In this document: piece after piece, positions 7,232 to 14,200 of the stretch
Numbering within the stretch: the stretch's first letter is position 1
How the letters are laid out: the number at the start of each line of letters is the position of its first letter
Assembly (NCBI GenBank): GCA_028874175.1
Contig: JAPPLN010000081.1
Location: forward strand, 1-46,609
Origin: Chloroflexota bacterium
Lineage (GTDB): Bacteria; Chloroflexota; UBA11872
Reading direction: 5' to 3'
Length of the DNA: 46,609 nt
Translations under genes and position numbers: made by a program
Notes under the pieces: model-generated
What the model was told of the DNA's origin: nothing
Databases searched by the model: none
Seen by the model: the letters and a program-made list of their open reading frames with translations, nothing else

Positions 7232-7876
7232 ATGGTGACGGATCGACACCTCGTGATCGGCCTGACCGGCAACCTGGGCGCCGGCAAGTCGACCGTCGGA
7301 CGAATAGCGGGTGACCTGGGCGCGCGTGTCATCGATTCGGATCAGACGGTGCGCGACCTGCTGACGAAGGATTCCGAGCTCGCGTCGAGCATCCAGGGTG
7401 CCTTTGGCACCGAGGTGATGCTGGACGGTCGGCCCGATCGGGCGGCTCTGGCGCGGATCGTATTCGAGGATCCGGGCGAACTCGCTCGCCTGGAGAAGAT
7501 CCTCTACCCAAGGGTCGGCGAGCGTACGGCCGAACTGATTGCCGAACCGACCAGCGCGCCGGCGACGGTCATCGAAGCAATCAAGATTGTCGAAGGGCCG
7601 AACGTCGATCGGCTGCACGCGCTATGGCTTGTTGTGGCGCCGCCCGATGTTCAGATTAAGCGCGCGACGGCGACGGGCCGAATCAGTGCTGCCGAGGCCC
7701 GCCGACGACTGGCTGTGCAATCCAGCCCCGACGACAAGGAACGCCTGTTCAGGGCGCGACGTCCCGGTCGTCCGGTGTGGCGTATTCACAACAGCACCGA
7801 TCTTCAGGCCCTACAACGGCGAGTCGCCGCCGTCTGGCGTGAAACGCTGGCGTACGGAGACGGCCCGACGCCCTAG
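7232..7876 (+). CDS. coaE: Dephospho-CoA kinase
   Basis: ATG 7232 gives a 214-residue protein beginning MVTDRHLVIGLTGNLGAGKST, with a Walker A loop GNLGAGKS at 13-20. The in-frame extension back to 6749 runs through the riboswitch and ribD and is rejected. Further family features are VIDSDQTVRDL, a substrate-binding aspartate segment equivalent to the D(A/S)D of CoaE, and a LARLEKILYPRV helix. It phosphorylates dephospho-CoA in the last step of CoA synthesis. The gene is divergent from the rib operon, with the FMN riboswitch leader occupying the space between. The C-terminal lid region is somewhat divergent, but I see no better assignment. Confidence 0.85.
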   Translation: MVTDRHLVIGLTGNLGAGKSTVGRIAGDLGARVIDSDQTVRDLLTKDSELASSIQGAFGTEVMLDGRPDRAALARIVFEDPGELARLEKILYPRVGERTAELIAEPTSAPATVIEAIKIVEGPNVDRLHALWLVVAPPDVQIKRATATGRISAAEARRRLAVQSSPDDKERLFRARRPGRPVWRIHNSTDLQALQRRVAAVWRETLAYGDGPTP

Positions 7877-7918
7877 ATTCCGCCTGAGCGAGCGCGCATG
7901 GCGGTCAGGTCGTTCGGC

Positions 7919-8905
7919 TCAGGCGCAGAGCTCGTGGCTGTTGTCCCAGCGGTGGGCGCGAATTGGCTCCGGGCTGTCCATGAGGCGGTTCATCGTGTCG
8001 ACCCAGGACTGTTCCCAGGCCGCCGCGTCATGCAGTTCCGTCTCGGGGTTCGCGCGGCTGCGCGCCACCCAGCTTGGGAAGTAGGTGCGGCCGGTCGATT
8101 GGCCGGTGGGGTTGTACCTGAGGTCAAAGCTCCATCGGACATCGTCGCTGTGATTGGTCAGCGATGCGTGCATGCAGCGCTTGTGCATCAGCAGCACGTC
8201 GCCGGGGGACATCGGTAGCGGCGTGGCGCGTTCCTTGGGAATCAACTGGTTCGGAATCGTGGTGGCCCTGAGCCCTCGCTCGTTGGCCATGGTGCAGTGC
8301 ACCTGCAGGCCGTCCTTGTAGCTTCCGGGCACGACCATCAGGCAGCCGTTGCGCTCGGTGGCTTCGGTTAGCGGTAACCAGACCGTGAGCATTTCGGTGT
8401 CGTCGGCCTCCTCGTGGACCACGCCGTTGTCCTGGTGCCAGCCGGTGGTCGTCACCAGCCCGGTTCCCTCGTTCTTCGTGACATAGCGTTCCGGCGGTTT
8501 GATCCGCACGTGCTGGACCGGGTTTGAAGTTATCTCCGGCCCGATAAGGGACTCGACGGCATCCAGCAAGCGCGCGTTGCGCAACAGGGCAAAGACGGCT
8601 GGCCCAAAGTGGTACCGGGTGTCCGGATTCAGCGAGGCGGTGTTGATGGGAATCGTGATGTCGAACGGCTGCGGGTCCAGCAGCCCGGCCTCTTGGGTGA
8701 TGGCGATGGTGCGCCGCTCGAAGGGCAGCTCGGCATAGGTGCTGGAGATCTCGCCATCACGAAACATCCGCTCCGCTTCACGGTCGAGAATCTCGGCGTA
8801 CTCGTCCATGACCGGCTGCAGGTCTTCTTCGGGGGACAAGATGCCGCGGGCGACGACGTAGCCGTCGCGGTCGAAGTCGGCCAGTTGTTGGGCTGTGAGG
8901 TGCAT
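7919..8905 (-). CDS. Phytanoyl-CoA dioxygenase (PhyH) family protein
   Basis: A 328-residue Fe(II)/2-oxoglutarate oxygenase-like protein. The metal triad is visible: TTTGWHQDNGVV supplies His157 and Asp159, and CMHASLTNHSDDVRWSF supplies the distal His246, with Arg257 expected to bind 2-oxoglutarate. The N-terminus (QLADFDRDGYVVARGILS) is typical of the family, as are the double-stranded beta-helix segments between. Such enzymes are abundant in marine Chloroflexota and related taxa and hydroxylate diverse small molecules. The substrate is not readable. It stands alone, converging on coaE. Confidence 0.9.
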   Translation of the reverse strand: MHLTAQQLADFDRDGYVVARGILSPEEDLQPVMDEYAEILDREAERMFRDGEISSTYAELPFERRTIAITQEAGLLDPQPFDITIPINTASLNPDTRYHFGPAVFALLRNARLLDAVESLIGPEITSNPVQHVRIKPPERYVTKNEGTGLVTTTGWHQDNGVVHEEADDTEMLTVWLPLTEATERNGCLMVVPGSYKDGLQVHCTMANERGLRATTIPNQLIPKERATPLPMSPGDVLLMHKRCMHASLTNHSDDVRWSFDLRYNPTGQSTGRTYFPSWVARSRANPETELHDAAAWEQSWVDTMNRLMDSPEPIRAHRWDNSHELCA

Positions 8906-8996
8906 AGTGGTATGTCGGAGTCGAAGTTCTTGGAAGTCTAGCCCAAACCGACGCAGCAGTTTCGGCTTTGGCCTGGCTCTTTTCGGTTTTTCTTGA

Positions 8997-9284
8997 CTAC
9001 GTTCGGCTCAGCGCTACCAGCAGGATGGCTGCGGCGAATCCGCTGATGCCGACGGCAATTGCCAGGGCGCTGCTGGCCACGATCACGCCGGTGGACTGGC
9101 CACGCTGTCCGCTCGGATTCGGCGACTTCAGAGCCAGGAAGGCGGCCAGCGCGACGATTGCAGCAATGAGAATGGCGCCGGCGGCTCGTACGTTCTCGAT
9201 CAGAAAGAACGACCCGGCCAGCACTACTCCGAACGCCAGTGCGCTGGCAGCCAGGGTTCGGCGCCAGTGGCCTTCCCGAAACAT
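8997..9284 (-). CDS. Small hydrophobic membrane protein, unknown function
   Basis: I do not recognise a family. Starting at the ATG at 9284 gives 95 residues. A basic N-terminus (FREGHWRRT) is followed by three likely transmembrane segments (about residues 9-28, 34-52 and 67-93), with a short loop SPNPSGQRGQST between the second and third. The longer frame back to 9767 would run antisense through the TPP enzyme gene and is not credible. It is divergent from that gene. It may be an integral inner-membrane protein; no motif gives a role. Confidence 0.55.
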   Translation of the reverse strand: MFREGHWRRTLAASALAFGVVLAGSFFLIENVRAAGAILIAAIVALAAFLALKSPNPSGQRGQSTGVIVASSALAIAVGISGFAAAILLVALSRT

Positions 9285-9404
9285 GCGGGCGAGCTTACGC
9301 CAGCCGGGATCGGCTGTTGGCTCGCTTCGGTTGCCGTGCGGGGTGCAGCGTGTCACCGTAGGCGCACGACCGCTCGGAAACGTGTGCGCGGAAGGACGAA
9401 CGAC

Positions 9405-11063
9405 GTGACTGGCGCCGATGCCCTGGTCCAGATTCTCAAAGCCGAAGGCGTGAAGCAGGTGTTCTGCTTTCCCTACACCCCAGTCATGGAAGCCATGGCC
9501 CGTGCCGATCTCCGCATCCTGCTGGCCCGGCAGGAACGGGTGGCCGGCAACATGGCCGACGGTGTTTCCCGTTCGACGAACGGACGCGAGATTGGCACCT
9601 GGACCGTGCAGCAATCGGCCGGCGTGGAGAACGCCTTTGCCGCAATCGCGCACTCCTACACCGACTCCACGCCGGTGCTGTTCGTGCCCGGACATCCCGG
9701 CATGCCGAAGACCAGCGTCCCCCCGGCCTTTGAGGGCGTGCGCAACTACCAGGCCACCATTCGCCACGGGGCGGTTGTGGGCTCGGCAGCCGAGGTTCCG
9801 CAGCGAGCGCGCATGGCCTTCACCGCCCTGCGATCAGGCCGGCCCGGTCCCGTGATGCTGGAAATGCCGGTGGAGGTCTGCGCGGAAGAGTTCGCCGGAC
9901 CGCTGGACTACACGCCGATTCGACCAGCCCGCTCGGCCGCCGACAGCGGCGCGGTGTCCGAAGCCGCGGACCTGCTCCTACGAGCCGGATCCATCCTCAT
10001 CTGGGCCGGCCAGGGCGTGCTGTACGCGGAGGCTTCGGCTGAATTGCAGGAAGTCGCCGATTTGCTGGGCGCCCCTGTCATGAGCACTCTGCAGGGCAAG
10101 AGCGCCATTCCCGAGACGCATGAGCTCTCCGCCGGCGTCGGCGCGTACGTGCGCACGGCGATGGCCGCGCACTACCTGGAGACGGCGGACACGGTGCTGG
10201 TGGTCGGCTCAAGCCTCAGCCGCATGTCGTTCACGCCGGATCTGCCCGAGGGCAAGACCATCATTCATGCCACCAACGACTCGGTCGACCTGAACAAGAG
10301 CTACGAGACGGCCGTGCCCATCCTGGCCGACGCCAAACTGTTCCTGCGCCAGTTGGCTGATGAGCTTCGCAAGCGCGTTGGCGACAGTCGCGCAGCCCAA
10401 CGCCAGCAGACGGCGGCGGACATTGCCACCATGAAGCGCAACTGGTTCGCGGACTACGAAGCGCACTTCAACGACGAGTCCGAGCCGATCAACGCCTACC
10501 GCATGCTGCGGGAACTCTGGAGCGTGTTGGATCCGGACACGACCATGCTGACGCACGAGTCCGGCGCATCGCGTGACATCCAAAGCGTGTTCTACCAGTC
10601 CACCGTTCCCCGCAGCTATCTCGGCTGGGGGCAGTCGTCCCAGCTTGGCTTCTCGATCGGCCTGGCGATGGGCGCGAAGATGGCCAACCCGGACAAGACG
10701 GTCGTCAATGTCATGGGCGACGGGGCCGTGGGGATGACCGGCATGGACTGGGAAACGGCGGCGCGCGAAGACCTGCCGATCCTCAGCGTCATCAAGCACG
10801 ACGCGATCTTCAGCGGATACGACAAGAACATCCCGGAGTCGATCGAGAAGTTCGGCGCGTCCACGCTGCACGGCGACTACGCCGGCGTGGCCGCGGCGCT
10901 GGGATGCCATGCGGAGTCGGTGTCCGCCCTCGGCGACCTGCGACCAGCGCTTCTGCGCGGCCTGCGCGCGGTGAACGAGGGGCAGCCTGCCGTGGTGGAC
11001 GTGAGCACCGCCGAGACGCGCGAACTGTCGATGGCGCCAGAGGCACGGCTCTACGACAGGTAG
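9405..11063 (+). CDS. Thiamine pyrophosphate-dependent enzyme (acetolactate synthase-like)
   Basis: GTG 9405 has a GGAAGGA ribosome site 8-15 bp upstream and gives 552 residues. The three-domain ALS/benzoylformate-decarboxylase layout is visible: an N-terminal PYR domain with the catalytic Glu in ARQERVAGN (about 44), a central domain (SILIWAGQGVLYA...VLVVGSSLSRM), and a C-terminal PP domain with GDGAVGMTGMDWETAAREDLP (Asp about 439). The second magnesium-ligand position, usually NN in this motif, reads KHD (VIKHDAIFSG), so the fit to a classical active site is imperfect. It probably decarboxylates or ligates a 2-keto acid. The product is unknown. No small regulatory subunit is adjacent, arguing against true acetolactate synthase. 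Confidence 0.85.
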   Translation: MTGADALVQILKAEGVKQVFCFPYTPVMEAMARADLRILLARQERVAGNMADGVSRSTNGREIGTWTVQQSAGVENAFAAIAHSYTDSTPVLFVPGHPGMPKTSVPPAFEGVRNYQATIRHGAVVGSAAEVPQRARMAFTALRSGRPGPVMLEMPVEVCAEEFAGPLDYTPIRPARSAADSGAVSEAADLLLRAGSILIWAGQGVLYAEASAELQEVADLLGAPVMSTLQGKSAIPETHELSAGVGAYVRTAMAAHYLETADTVLVVGSSLSRMSFTPDLPEGKTIIHATNDSVDLNKSYETAVPILADAKLFLRQLADELRKRVGDSRAAQRQQTAADIATMKRNWFADYEAHFNDESEPINAYRMLRELWSVLDPDTTMLTHESGASRDIQSVFYQSTVPRSYLGWGQSSQLGFSIGLAMGAKMANPDKTVVNVMGDGAVGMTGMDWETAAREDLPILSVIKHDAIFSGYDKNIPESIEKFGASTLHGDYAGVAAALGCHAESVSALGDLRPALLRGLRAVNEGQPAVVDVSTAETRELSMAPEARLYDR

Positions 11064-11204
11064 GCCGCGAGCGGGCTAGATCCGAGATTCCCGCGGCCCG
11101 GCCGGGCCGTCGGGCTGCGGGTGCAGATTCGGTGCGCCGCGCTCGTCTCGGCCCCCTACACTGCCGACGCCGTGCACGCCGCCGTGCCGCCCTGGAGGGT
11201 CGCA

Positions 11205-11528
11205 ATGCCCGAAGTCACCGTAGTCGCCACCATCTACCCGAAGCCGGGCCACACCGACGCGCTGATCCGCAAGATGCAGGACAACGTGCGTAACGTGCAC
11301 GAGGAGGACGGTTGCCTGCACTACACATACCACCGGGGCATCGACAATCCCGACGCCCTGGTCGTGATCGAGCGCTGGGAGTCGGAGGAACACCTAGCCG
11401 CCCACGCGGCCGCGCCGCACATGAAGGCCTTCAGCGAACTAGCCGCCGAACACCGAGCCGGTCCGTCCGACGTCGTGCGCTACCACATGGTTCCGATCGA
11501 CGGTCACCCGGACAAGTCGCACTTCTAG
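11205..11528 (+). CDS. Antibiotic biosynthesis monooxygenase (ABM) domain protein
   Basis: ATG 11205 follows a GGAGGG site and yields 107 residues. The pattern is that of a dimeric alpha+beta-barrel ABM/YgiN-type protein: TVVATIYPKPGHTDALIRKMQDNV, GCLHYTYHRGIDNPDALVVIERWESEEHLAAHAAAPHM. Members act as cofactor-free quinol monooxygenases or as small-molecule degrading enzymes. It lies 141 bp after the TPP enzyme in the same direction and may be co-transcribed with it. Confidence 0.85.
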   Translation: MPEVTVVATIYPKPGHTDALIRKMQDNVRNVHEEDGCLHYTYHRGIDNPDALVVIERWESEEHLAAHAAAPHMKAFSELAAEHRAGPSDVVRYHMVPIDGHPDKSHF

Positions 11529-11568
11529 GCGGTGGCAACGCCTCTACGCTGGTCGCCGCCGGTTCCCA

Positions 11569-12870
11569 TCAAGACGGGACCGTCATCCCCGCCAGTATCT
11601 CGTCGGTGATGAAGCGCCCGAGCCCGAACATCTTGCGGTCCGAGTACCAGAGGACCCGCTCGCCGTTGTGCTCGGTCAGGCTGGCGTACATGGAGAGCCA
11701 CGGGCGGTAGAACGGCGGCACGCCGACGCCGTCGGTGTCGAAGAGAAACTTCGGCTCACTGAACCAGATGGGCTGGTGCGCCGCGGGCCGGAACTCGCCG
11801 ACTGAAATGAATTGGGGCCGCCTTGTACGTGTGCTGTCGGTTGGCCCTGCAGCCCCGTGTCCCCAACCATCGTGATTCTGGAGGAACTGCAAGTAACGGC
11901 CGTCCCGCAATCGAAAGAGCGGCGTTGGTGACACGGGGTTCTCCAGGGGAGATGCCCCGTCGCTGTAACGCAGCATTTCAGTTGGCCGCCACGAGTGGCC
12001 GTGGTCGTCGGACACCGTGTACCAGATCTGTCCGTTGCGAGTGCGCATCACCGTGAACAGGCGATCATCGGGCAGCAGCGCGACGGCCGGTTCCTGGCAG
12101 AAGGAAAGATCTGCCGGCGCATCCGGATCGGTTGTGATGGGAACCGAAATGAGCTCGTTGCCGTCCGGCAGCCAGCTGATTTGTAGGTCCCTCGGCTCGG
12201 GTCCTTCGTCGATATTGTCGAAGCGCATGAAGCCGCAGCGGCATTCGCTGTTGAAGACCTTCGCGCTGCCGTGCGGCTTGCGGACCACCAGCGGGCGTCC
12301 GGCCGCCAGCGACGACCACTCGGTGTAGCCCACGAGCAAGCGGTCCCGCGCGTCCCGGATCGGCTTCTGCCACACCAGGGCGTTGGTGCCCACGCTCGGG
12401 TCGGGGTGGCTGAGGAGGCTTCGCCGATAGGGGATGTCCACGTTGCCCGGCACCCAGTTGCGCCCGTCGTCGTCGGAGTAGCTGCAGCGCAGGAAGCTCG
12501 TCGTGTAGTTGGTTCCGGCGGCTGTGGCCTTGTTGTAGAAGACGTAGATGCGGCCTGCGCGGCTGATCACCGGAAACCCGAAGCAGGCCACCTGGCCATA
12601 TTGCGGGCCCGGCGGGTCGAACTGGCCGGGGTCGGTCCAGGTGCGACCGCCGTCCTCGCTGCGCGCGTAGAGCACGGTCTGATCGGAGGCGTCGGGCCTG
12701 GCGCCGTACGTCCAGACGGCCAGAAGATCACCGCCTGGGGTGACATCCACGAGGATGTGATCCACCGCCTCTACAAAGTGCGGCGGCTCTTTGGGCAGGA
12801 AGAGGACCAGATCGGGACTTGTGCGGCGCCAATCGTCGCTGAAGCACTCGTAGTCGCCGGCGACCGGCAT
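11569..12870 (-). CDS. Sialidase-like BNR/Asp-box beta-propeller protein
   Basis: The ATG at 12870 is preceded by a G-rich site on the minus strand and gives 433 residues. The frame is open back to 13134, but that part has no propeller character. Three Asp boxes are clear: SEDGGRTW near 73, SDDDGRNW near 133 and SDDHGHSW near 295, marking a six-bladed sialidase/exo-neuraminidase fold. There is no signal peptide or membrane segment, so the protein appears cytoplasmic. Whether it cleaves sialic acid is uncertain because the YRIP-type motif is not evident. It diverges from the MarR gene. Confidence 0.8.
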   Translation of the reverse strand: MPVAGDYECFSDDWRRTSPDLVLFLPKEPPHFVEAVDHILVDVTPGGDLLAVWTYGARPDASDQTVLYARSEDGGRTWTDPGQFDPPGPQYGQVACFGFPVISRAGRIYVFYNKATAAGTNYTTSFLRCSYSDDDGRNWVPGNVDIPYRRSLLSHPDPSVGTNALVWQKPIRDARDRLLVGYTEWSSLAAGRPLVVRKPHGSAKVFNSECRCGFMRFDNIDEGPEPRDLQISWLPDGNELISVPITTDPDAPADLSFCQEPAVALLPDDRLFTVMRTRNGQIWYTVSDDHGHSWRPTEMLRYSDGASPLENPVSPTPLFRLRDGRYLQFLQNHDGWGHGAAGPTDSTRTRRPQFISVGEFRPAAHQPIWFSEPKFLFDTDGVGVPPFYRPWLSMYASLTEHNGERVLWYSDRKMFGLGRFITDEILAGMTVPS

Positions 12871-13143
12871 GGAACGCCCCCCGCATTGCCAGCACCCCGG
12901 ACGCGCGCCGCCCAGGCAGCGGCAGCCTAAATCGCCGCCCGTTCTCGAGCGAACCGCTTGAACTGAATGCGGCACGTGCAATATGCGGGGACGTAAGCGA
13001 TCAGGTAGATGGCCGCGGCTGAGATCTACCCCCAGCCCGCGTCGCGCGTTGGTCTGAGCTCGATCGACTAGGGCGCGTGAGCGCCTCCAGCGCCCCCAGT
13101 CGTCGGGGTGCACCCAAACCTGATGAGCGAGCATTCAATGCTA
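12871..13143. other. Divergent intergenic region (sialidase-like / marR)
   Basis: About 270 bp with no convincing gene. The sialidase frame remains open into it, but the translated sequence is Arg-rich and unlike the protein family. No -35/-10 pair for the minus-strand gene stands out. The right edge borders the marR promoter. Confidence 0.4.
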
Positions 13144-13172
13144 TTGACAATGAGTGCTTAGACAACTACTAT
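13144..13172 (+). promoter_or_regulatory. Promoter with overlapping inverted repeat upstream of marR
   Basis: TTGACA (13144-13149), a 17-bp spacer and TACTAT (13167-13172) form a good sigma-70 promoter. An imperfect palindrome spans 13144-13165, with outer half-sites TTGnCnAnG and CnTnGnCAA (12 of 22 positions symmetric), covering the -35 and most of the spacer. That is the expected place for an autorepressor such as the MarR protein encoded immediately downstream. The -10 box overlaps the first possible ATG (13171), so translation must begin further in. Confidence 0.6.
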
Positions 13173-13185
13173 GGGTCGGGTTGAG

Positions 13186-13692
13186 ATGGAAAGCGATGGG
13201 CGAAGGGGCCCGGGACGCGTTGTGGCGGTAGAACCGAAGGAACCGACTGGGCCACTGGGTCTCGTGGCCAGCACTGTCGTCGCTGCCCACGCCAAGTTGG
13301 CAGGTGACGTGCTGGCACCCTTCAAGATCGTACCGGTCCAGTGGGCCATCCTTGAGCAGTGCGTCCCCGCCCAGGGCACCACGGCCACGTTGTTGGCGCG
13401 AGTCATCCCTATCGACTCCGCATCGATTAGCCGCAACGTGGAACGGCTGGTACGGCTCGGCCTGTTGCAACGGCAACGATTCGAGCGTGACCGGCGCATC
13501 GTACGTCTGACTCTCACGGATGACGCCCGAGCCATACTCCCTGAGATCATGCAGCGGATGCAGGTAGTCAACACCACGCTCCTGAAGGGGGTCACGGAGG
13601 GAGAACTCGAGGGCTTTCTTCGGACTGTGCGCAAGGTCACGGCCAACGCGGCGCGCTACTCAGAGCTAGCCGAGCCTGGCGACTCCGGCTAA
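13186..13692 (+). CDS. MarR family transcriptional regulator
   Basis: I choose ATG 13186, in frame with an earlier ATG at 13171, because the latter overlaps the -10 box at 13167-13172. The product has 168 residues. The winged-helix core is recognisable: VPVQWAILEQC, then LLARVIPIDSASISRNVERLVRLGLLQRQRFERDRRIVRLTLTDDARAILPEI, containing the recognition helix (SASISRNVERL) and the wing with the DRR motif typical of MarR. Dimerisation helices flank it. It is likely a ligand-responsive repressor of itself and perhaps of the divergent sialidase-like gene or the nearby transport genes. Confidence 0.88.
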   Translation: MESDGRRGPGRVVAVEPKEPTGPLGLVASTVVAAHAKLAGDVLAPFKIVPVQWAILEQCVPAQGTTATLLARVIPIDSASISRNVERLVRLGLLQRQRFERDRRIVRLTLTDDARAILPEIMQRMQVVNTTLLKGVTEGELEGFLRTVRKVTANAARYSELAEPGDSG

Positions 13693-13837
13693 GCCAGGTC
13701 GAACTTCCTGGAACGCTTTGGCTGGTGCGCCGGCTCTGATAGCGGATCCCGCGTACGTTGAAGAAACAGACGCGGGCGCGTGTCCTGCGCCGAGTGGCGC
13801 GACTACCGGCTTCATCCCCACTGACGGGATTCCCAGG

Positions 13838-13932
13838 CGGAGGTGCATGGGAGTCGAACCCACCTGGAACGCTCACCAGCGCCCCACAACGGTTTTGAAG
13901 ACCGCGAGGACCACCCGGCCCCGTCCACCTCC
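13838..13932 (-). tRNA. selC: tRNA-Sec (UCA)
   Basis: Read on the minus strand, the gene starts GGAGGTGG and ends GCACCTCC plus discriminator G, giving an acceptor stem of 7 clear pairs (an eighth would be G-G). The anticodon arm CGGTCTTCAAAACCG presents TCA in loop CTTCAAA. A long variable arm is formed by GGGGCGCT / AGCGTTCC. The T-arm reads GTGGG TTCGACT CCCAT, almost the same as in the E. coli selC T-arm. The extended D-stem GGGGCC/GGTCCT with a tiny loop is also tRNA-Sec-like. At 95 nt it is the right size, and CCA is not encoded. It implies UGA-selenocysteine decoding in this organism. Confidence 0.93.
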
Positions 13933-14130
13933 GCGTTCACGCTAGCAGGTTTGAAGGGTTCGTTCGGGAGGTTGGCGACCCGAGCCTATTCGTCCGCGAA
14001 CTTGCACAGCCAGGCGAGTGCACCAAGCTCCGGCGAGCGCACCAGCCGGCAACCATCGTGCTCTCATTTCGACGTCGTCCGACCATGGCCGAATGCATGT
14101 CGCCACCGACGCTGTTCGTCATCGAATCGT

Positions 14131-14159
14131 TTGGCAGCGAGAAGTCATCACGTTAGGAT
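14131..14159 (+). promoter_or_regulatory. Candidate sigma-70 promoter for the solute-binding protein gene
   Basis: TTGGCA (14131-14136), 17-bp spacer, TAGGAT (14154-14159). It would give a leader of about 35 nt to ATG 14201, with GAAGGGTAGGG as ribosome-binding region in between. Based on sequence resemblance only. Confidence 0.5.
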
Positions 14160-14200
14160 GATTCGTGGAGGAATAGTCTTAAGTCGAAGGGTAGGGCACG

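Larger units (their letters stand above)
13693..14200. other. Intergenic region holding selC and a promoter
   Basis: About 500 bp without a protein gene. It holds the minus-strand selenocysteine tRNA (13838-13932) and a candidate promoter (14131-14159) for the downstream binding-protein gene. No selA, selB or selD gene is adjacent. No other structure was found. Confidence 0.6.

Noticed and set aside
11095..11108. Perfect GC palindrome (GGCCCGG/CCGGGCC) after the TPP enzyme gene as a terminator
   Set aside because: No loop and no T tract; it is within normal expectation for sequence of this GC content.
12871..13134. N-terminal extension of the sialidase-like protein to 521 residues
   Set aside because: The extension is Arg-rich without propeller or signal-peptide character, whereas ATG 12870 has a G-rich ribosome site.
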